From Actinomycetota bacterium (GTDB taxonomy: Bacteria; Actinomycetota; Nitriliruptoria; Euzebyales; Egibacteraceae): a stretch of DNA of 10,962 nucleotides. This document shows, one piece after another, positions 6,422 through 10,962 of the stretch. A program made the position numbers and the translations under genes. Each line of letters begins with the position of its first letter. The stretch's first letter is position 1. The notes beneath the pieces are model-generated. The model did no database searches and was not told the DNA's origin. It was given only the letters and a program-made list of their open reading frames with translations. The stretch lies in assembly GCA_019347785.1 (NCBI GenBank), contig JAHWKQ010000056.1, forward strand, positions 1-10,962, read 5' to 3'.

Positions 6422-6479
6422 CCCGTGGTGTGTCGACTGGCACACCGTAAGCGCCGGTCAGTCGACACACTCCGGGTCA
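6419..6479. terminator. Bidirectional terminator between methyltransferase and topA
   Basis: A 21-base inverted repeat has arms at 6419-6439 and 6459-6479, with 19 of 21 positions pairing around a 19-base loop. The methyltransferase stop TGA is the first three bases of the left arm. The topA stop is the last three bases of the right arm. Each gene therefore ends inside the stem, and one symmetric structure can stop both transcripts. No T tract follows on either side. A smaller competing hairpin, GGTGTG (6427-6432) with CACACC (6441-6446), is possible. Confidence 0.8.
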
Positions 6480-8876
6480 GGGGATGGGTTGGGCGCGCCG
6501 CGGGACGTACTCGTGCGCCTCGACCCGCGGTGGCTCGGCCTCGACCGGGACGCGCGCCTCGCAGTGCGCGCACACGGCGACCGGCTTCTTGGCGTGACGC
6601 CGCGGTGGCTTGAGCGGGCCGCCGCACTGAGGACAGGGCCGCGCCAGCGGCTGGGTCCACAGCGCGAAGTCGCACTCCGGGTAGCGGTTGCAGCCGTAGA
6701 AGGGCTTGCCGTGGCGGCTGCGGCGCTCGGTCAGCTGGCCCTGGCCGCACTTGGGGCAGTCGAAGCCGATGCGCCGCTCGACGTTGACGATGCCCTTGCA
6801 GGCGGGGTAGTCCTGGCAGCCGTAGAAGGGTCCGTAGCGGCCCTCGCGGCGGATCATCGGCTTGCCGCACTCGGGGCAGGTCACCTCGGGGTCGGGGCGC
6901 AGCTCCTCGACGGTCGTGACGTTGCCGTAGGCGTCCAGCGGCAGGGTGCCCGAGCAGTCGGGCCAGCGCTGGCAGGAGGCGAACCACTGCCGTGACTTGC
7001 CGCTGAACACCTTTTCCATGGGGCTGCCGCAGACCGGGCAGGTCGCGCCGTCGATGGGGATGCGCGGCCGCTCCGGCTTGCGCTCGGAGATCCACTCGTC
7101 GACCTCGTCGAGGAACTCGCGGACCAGACGCGACCACGGCTCGCGGCCCTCGGCGATGTCGTCGAGCTCCGCCTCCATCCTCGCGGTGAAGGAGATGTCG
7201 ACGACCTCGCCGAAGTGCTGCTTGAGGTAGGCGGTGACGACCTCCCCCAGCGGCGTGGGCAGGAACCGGCGCGACTCGAGCCGGACGTACTCGCGGTCCA
7301 GCAGCACCCCGATGATCGAGGCGTACGTCGACGGCCGCCCGATGCCCTCGGCCTCCAGAGCCTTGACGAGGCTGGCCTCGCTGTAGCGAGGCGGCGGCTC
7401 GGTGAAGTGCTGCTCGCCACGGACGTCGGCCAGCGACAGCGTCTGGCCCTCCTCCAGGTCGGGCAGCTCGGCACCCGAGCCGCGGGACCCTCCGCCCCCG
7501 AGCGGGTCGTCCTCGTCGTCCCGGCCCTCCGAGTACAGGCGCACGAAGCCGTCGAAGCGCAGTACCTGCCCGGTGGCCCGGAAGCGCAGCTCACCGTCGC
7601 GGCCCTCCCCGTCGCGCGCCACGATGTCGGCCCGCAGCGAGTCGTACACGGCCGGCGCCATCTGCGTCGCGACGGTGCGCTTCCAGATCAGCTCGTAAAG
7701 GGCCCGCTGGTCGCGGTCGAGGTGGCCGGCGACCGACCCCGGCGTCCGCTCGGCGCTCGTCGGGCGGACGGCCTCGTGGGCCTCCTGCGCGCCCTTGGCC
7801 TTGGCCTTGTACCGGCGCGGCTCGGACAGGGTGTAGCGCTCGCCGAACCGGGACCCGACGACGTCGGCCAGCTCACCCAGGGCCGTCGCCGACAGGTTGA
7901 CGCTGTCGGTCCGCATGTACGTGATGAGGCCGACGGCGCCCTCGGTGCCCAGCGAGATGCCCTCGTACAGCTGCTGGGCGACGCGCATCGTCTTCTTGGA
8001 AGAAAAGCTCAGCTTGCGGGCCGCCTCCTGCTGCAGGGTCGAGGTGGTGAACGGCGGCGGCGGGGTGCGCCTGGTCTCCCGACGGACGACCTCGGCGACC
8101 GTCCACGCCCCCGCCCGGCGGGCCCGGGCCTGCAGGGCGAGGGCCGTCTGCTCGTCGGGGATGAGCATGGTGCCGTCGTCGGCGCCCCGGTCGGCCCGGG
8201 CCGCCAGGTCCTTCGGCGTGGTGACGCGGCTGCCGTCGACCGTGTGCAGCCGGGCGGCGAGGCGCCGGACGTCGTCGCGGGCGAACGCCGCGTCGATCGA
8301 CCAGTACTCGGTGGGCGTGAAGCGGCGGATCTCCTCCTCGCGGTCGCAGATCATCCGCAGCGCGACCGACTGCACCCGCCCCGCGGAGATGCCCGAGGCG
8401 ACGTTGCGCCACAAGGTGGGGGACAGCCGGTAGCCCACGATGCGGTCGACCGCCCGGCGCGCCTGCTGGGCGTCGACGAGGTCGGAGTCGATGGGCCGCG
8501 GCCGGTCGAAGGCCTCCAGGATCGCGTCGCGGGTGATCTCGGAGAACACCACCCGGTTGTCGGTGGCGGTGTCGATGCCGGCCAGCTCGGCGACGTGCCA
8601 GGCGATCGCCTCCCCCTCGCGGTCCAGGTCGGTGGCCAGGTACACCCGCCGCGCGGCGTCGACCTGCGTGCGGATGGCGCTGACGTGCTTCGACGAGGAC
8701 TTCGGCACCTCGTAGCGCAGCGCGACACGGCCGTCGTCGACCTCGACGGCGAAGTCGCTGCGCGGCAGGTCGCGCACATGGCCGTAGCTGGCCAGGACCC
8801 GGTAGTCCGGGCCCAGGTACTTCTCGATCGTGCGGGCCTTGGTGGGCGATTCGACGATCACGAGGTTCTGCGTCAT
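6477..8876 (-). CDS. topA: DNA topoisomerase I (type IA)
   Basis: This 799-residue enzyme relaxes negatively supercoiled DNA by passing a strand through a transient single-strand break. The Toprim domain opens the protein (VIVESPTKA, with Glu9) and holds the magnesium motif DLDRE (Asp83, Asp85, Glu87). SAGRVQSVAL is at 164-173. The catalytic tyrosine is Tyr320 in GLITYMRTDSVNLS. The C-terminus carries four cysteine zinc-ribbon modules between about 613 and 771; the last has CPQCGG at 748. Some actinobacterial enzymes have lost the zinc cysteines in favour of basic tails, so their full retention here is notable. ATG 8876 is chosen because MTQNLVIVES matches the family start; the ribosome site is weak (GCAGGG very close to the ATG), and an in-frame TTG at 8915 is less likely. 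It is divergent from hppA and convergent with the methyltransferase. Confidence 0.97.
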   Translation of the reverse strand: MTQNLVIVESPTKARTIEKYLGPDYRVLASYGHVRDLPRSDFAVEVDDGRVALRYEVPKSSSKHVSAIRTQVDAARRVYLATDLDREGEAIAWHVAELAGIDTATDNRVVFSEITRDAILEAFDRPRPIDSDLVDAQQARRAVDRIVGYRLSPTLWRNVASGISAGRVQSVALRMICDREEEIRRFTPTEYWSIDAAFARDDVRRLAARLHTVDGSRVTTPKDLAARADRGADDGTMLIPDEQTALALQARARRAGAWTVAEVVRRETRRTPPPPFTTSTLQQEAARKLSFSSKKTMRVAQQLYEGISLGTEGAVGLITYMRTDSVNLSATALGELADVVGSRFGERYTLSEPRRYKAKAKGAQEAHEAVRPTSAERTPGSVAGHLDRDQRALYELIWKRTVATQMAPAVYDSLRADIVARDGEGRDGELRFRATGQVLRFDGFVRLYSEGRDDEDDPLGGGGSRGSGAELPDLEEGQTLSLADVRGEQHFTEPPPRYSEASLVKALEAEGIGRPSTYASIIGVLLDREYVRLESRRFLPTPLGEVVTAYLKQHFGEVVDISFTARMEAELDDIAEGREPWSRLVREFLDEVDEWISERKPERPRIPIDGATCPVCGSPMEKVFSGKSRQWFASCQRWPDCSGTLPLDAYGNVTTVEELRPDPEVTCPECGKPMIRREGRYGPFYGCQDYPACKGIVNVERRIGFDCPKCGQGQLTERRSRHGKPFYGCNRYPECDFALWTQPLARPCPQCGGPLKPPRRHAKKPVAVCAHCEARVPVEAEPPRVEAHEYVPRRAQPIP

Positions 8877-8987
8877 GCCCTGCTTTCGGTCGTCGGAGGC
8901 CGGCAGACGCGGCAACGCACAGCGGTGCGGCGATGTTCCACAGTAACGGCACGGGCGGCGGTGTGGGAGATCGGCGCACGGGCGCCG

Positions 8988-9018
8988 TTCGCAAGCGCCC
9001 CGAGCCCCTGACTACACT
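8988..9018 (+). promoter_or_regulatory. Probable hppA promoter
   Basis: The -10 box TACACT (9013-9018) fits the sigma-A pattern well. TTCGCA (8988-8993) matches the -35 consensus at 4 of 6 bases, with a rather long 19-base spacer. Transcription would start near 9025, leaving a leader of about 40 bases. Confidence 0.5.
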
Positions 9019-9023
9019 CGCGG

Positions 9024-9040
9024 CGGGGCGGCAGGCCCCG
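9024..9040 (+). other. Small hairpin in the hppA leader
   Basis: CGGGGC (9024-9029) and GCCCCG (9035-9040) pair perfectly around a 5-base loop. The hairpin would sit at the very 5' end of the predicted hppA transcript, 13 bases before the ribosome site. It may stabilise the mRNA or may be incidental in GC-rich DNA. Confidence 0.35.
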
Positions 9041-9053
9041 ACCCGTCGTCCCG

Positions 9054-9058
9054 AAAGG
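9054..9058 (+). promoter_or_regulatory. Ribosome binding site of hppA
   Basis: AAAGG lies 6 bases before GTG 9065 and supports that start. Confidence 0.6.
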
Positions 9059-9064
9059 CCGTAG

Positions 9065-10962
9065 GTGGAGACGTTCACGCCCTTGTTGAGCCTGGCCTCG
9101 GCCGTGACCGGGCTCATGCTCGCCGGCTATTTCTTCGGCGTCGTCAAGCGGGCCGACCCCGGCAACGAGCGCATGGTCGAGCTCATGACGGCCATCCAGA
9201 CCGGCGCGCGCGCGTTCATCCGCCGTGAGTACACCGCCGTCGCCGGGTTCGTCGTCATCATGACGGTGCTCATCGCGGTGCTGCTGCCCTACGGCCGGCC
9301 GTGGGGGGCCATCGCCTACGTCACCGGGGCGGTGCTGTCGGGCCTGGCCGGCTTCGTCGGCATGACGGTCGCGACGCTGGCCAACGCACGGACGACACAG
9401 GCCGCCCGCACCGGCCCCCAGCTCGCCCTGCCGTTGGCGTTCCGGGGCGGGGCCGTGATGGGGTTCACCGTCGCGGGCCTGGCCCTGGCCGGCCTGTCGC
9501 TGGCTTACCTGGTGTTCGTGGAGCTGCTGCGGGTCGACCAGCCGTTCCAGGTGGTGACGGCCTTCGGCCTGGGCGGCAGCTCGATCGCCCTGTTCAGCCG
9601 CATCGGCGGCGGCATCTACACCAAGGCCGCCGACGTCGGCGCCGACCTGGTCGGCAAGGTCGAGGCGGGAATCCCCGAGGACGACCCGCGCAACCCGGCC
9701 ACCATCGCCGACAACGTCGGTGACAACGTCGGCGACGTCGCGGGCATGGGGGCGGACCTGTTCGAGTCCTACGCCGGCGCGATCATCGCGCCGATCGCGC
9801 TCGCCGCGTTCGCGTTCACGACCATCGGCGGGGACTTCCAGCAGCGGGCGGTCATCTTCCCGCTCGCGATCGGCGGCCTGGGCATGGTCGCGTCGATCTT
9901 CGGGGCCTTCACGGTCAAGACGGCCCCCGACGCCACCAGCCGGCAGCTCGCCCGTGCCCTGCACCGCGGCACGAACCTGGCCGCGCTGCTGACCATCGCG
10001 GCCACCGCGGTCGTCGGTTACCTGTTGTTCGACGGCCTGCCCGAGGTGGGCAACTGGTGGGGCTTCCCGGTCGCCGTCGTCGCGGGCCTGGCGGTCGGGA
10101 CCGGCATCGGGCGCGTCTCCGAGCTGTACACGTCCGACCACTACCCACCCGTCAAGGCGATCGCCGCGGCGTCGGAGACCGGCCCGGCGACGACGATCCT
10201 GCGCGGCGTGTCCGCGGGGATGATGTCGGTCGCCTCCGCCGTCGTGCTCGTGATCGTCGCCGTGGCGGTCGCCTACGCCGCGGCCAACTCCGTGATCCCC
10301 GGCAACGACTCGACCGGCATCTACGGCATCGCCTTGGCCGCCATCGGCATGCTGGCCACCACCGGCGTCGTCGTGTCGGTCGACGCCTACGGGCCGATCG
10401 CCGACAACGCGGGCGGTATCGCCGAGATGGCGCACCTGCCCTCGGAGGTCCGTGACGTCACCGACTCTCTCGACGCGCTCGGCAACACGACCGCGGCGGT
10501 CGCGAAGGGCTTCGCGATCGGGTCCGCGGCGGTGACGGCGCTCGCGCTGTTCAAGGCCTTCGAGCAGGCCGTCGTGGACGCGGGCGGCACCATCTCGCTC
10601 GACGTCGGCTCGGTGTCGGTGTTCTCCGGCCTGTTCCTCGGGGCGATGCTGCCGTTCCTGTTCGCCGCGCTGACCATCGACGCGGTCGGGCGGGCCGCGA
10701 ACCAGATGATCGAGGAGGTCCGCCGTCAGTTCCGCGAGGTCCCCGGCCTGCGGGAGGGCCGCGAGGGGGTCGTGCCGGAGTATGCCCGCTGTGTCGACAT
10801 CTCGACGGCCGCGGCGCTCAAGGAGATGATCGTGCCCGGCGGCCTGGCCATCATCGTGCCGCTGGCCATCGGGCTGGTCAGCGTCGACGCGCTCGGCGGC
10901 TTCCTGGCCGGCGCGCTGGTGTCCGGCTTCGCCCTGGCCATCTTCATGGCCAACGCCGGCGG
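9065..10962 (+). CDS. hppA: Membrane ion-pumping pyrophosphatase, 3' end beyond window
   Basis: The first 632 residues are present, most of a protein usually near 700 or slightly longer. It hydrolyses pyrophosphate in the cytoplasm and pumps protons (or sodium ions) across the membrane, recovering energy from DNA, RNA and protein synthesis. The protein is a chain of membrane helices. The substrate-site motif DVGADLVGKVEAGIPEDDP starts at Asp190 and is followed by NVGDNVGDVAGMGADLFESY. A further acidic motif is DAYGPIADNAGGIAEM. GNTTAA lies at 473-478: Ala477 occupies the site where potassium-independent enzymes carry Lys, so this should be the potassium-dependent type. Whether the pumped ion is a proton or sodium cannot be settled by eye. 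GTG 9065 has AAAGG at good spacing. The gene is divergent from topA, a neighbourhood I recall from Streptomyces as well. Confidence 0.96.
   Translation, partial: METFTPLLSLASAVTGLMLAGYFFGVVKRADPGNERMVELMTAIQTGARAFIRREYTAVAGFVVIMTVLIAVLLPYGRPWGAIAYVTGAVLSGLAGFVGMTVATLANARTTQAARTGPQLALPLAFRGGAVMGFTVAGLALAGLSLAYLVFVELLRVDQPFQVVTAFGLGGSSIALFSRIGGGIYTKAADVGADLVGKVEAGIPEDDPRNPATIADNVGDNVGDVAGMGADLFESYAGAIIAPIALAAFAFTTIGGDFQQRAVIFPLAIGGLGMVASIFGAFTVKTAPDATSRQLARALHRGTNLAALLTIAATAVVGYLLFDGLPEVGNWWGFPVAVVAGLAVGTGIGRVSELYTSDHYPPVKAIAAASETGPATTILRGVSAGMMSVASAVVLVIVAVAVAYAAANSVIPGNDSTGIYGIALAAIGMLATTGVVVSVDAYGPIADNAGGIAEMAHLPSEVRDVTDSLDALGNTTAAVAKGFAIGSAAVTALALFKAFEQAVVDAGGTISLDVGSVSVFSGLFLGAMLPFLFAALTIDAVGRAANQMIEEVRRQFREVPGLREGREGVVPEYARCVDISTAAALKEMIVPGGLAIIVPLAIGLVSVDALGGFLAGALVSGFALAIFMANAG

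Larger units (their letters stand above)
8877..9064. promoter_or_regulatory. Divergent control region of topA and hppA
   Basis: These 188 bases separate the two divergent genes and must hold both promoters. The hppA side is described separately. For topA, TACTGT (8945 down to 8940, minus strand) is a possible -10 with no good -35. A perfect 6-base inverted repeat, CGGCGC (8972-8977) with GCGCCG (8982-8987), sits directly before the hppA -35 and could be an operator. I see no small gene here. Confidence 0.45.

Noticed and set aside
8940..8945. topA promoter from TACTGT alone
   Set aside because: The -35 region (TCCCAC) does not fit, so it is noted only within the divergent region rather than called.
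1..10962. CRISPR arrays, transposons, phage or toxin-antitoxin genes, tRNA or rRNA
   Set aside because: Nothing in the read-through supports them: no spaced repeats, no transposase or integrase motifs, and no cloverleaf sequences noticed on either strand.

Overview
This is a very GC-rich window with codons strongly biased to G or C in the third position. It looks like chromosomal housekeeping DNA from a member of the Actinomycetota. Two things point there: the type II thymidylate kinase fused to a major facilitator superfamily (MFS) membrane domain, and the clustering of hppA, topA, tmk and holB. From memory, Streptomyces and relatives share both. A deep-branching class such as Nitriliruptoria or Acidimicrobiia is possible, but that is only a guess. 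I see no insertion sequence, phage gene, integrase, tRNA, rRNA or CRISPR array.

Layout, left to right. 1-649 (minus) is the N-terminal third of a KimA-like potassium permease that runs off the left edge. 650-844 is non-coding and holds a strong hairpin (804-831). Four minus-strand genes follow, read from right to left: the MFS-thymidylate kinase fusion (5341 to 3278), holB for the DNA polymerase III delta-prime subunit (3281 to 2112, overlapping by 4 bases), a small acidic protein (2070 to 1783), and a membrane protein of the conserved TM-helix (MscS/CmpX-like) type (1726 to 845). They probably form one transcription unit. A divergent gap (5342-5533) precedes a plus-strand class I methyltransferase (about 5534-6421). 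It converges on topA (minus, 8876 to 6477), and a long inverted repeat that contains the stop codons of both genes lies between them. A divergent control region (8877-9064) then leads into hppA, a membrane pyrophosphatase (plus, from 9065) cut by the right edge.

How the genes fit together. tmk makes dTDP for DNA synthesis, HolB belongs to the replication clamp loader, and TopA relaxes negative supercoils, so the core serves chromosome replication. HppA hydrolyses the pyrophosphate released by polymerases and stores the energy as an ion gradient. Its sequence carries the Ala signature of potassium-dependent enzymes, which is of some interest because a potassium permease lies at the other end of the window. 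The TM-helix protein may act in osmotic or membrane-tension responses. No coherent undescribed system is evident. The points most worth a second look are the kinase fusion, the stop-codon-embedding convergent repeat, the Shine-Dalgarno-plus-AUC arrangement at both divergent starts, and a short repeat-flanked insertion before the methyltransferase SAM-binding motif. No gene-free stretch reaches 300 bases; the three largest gaps are each about 190 bases and are described as features.
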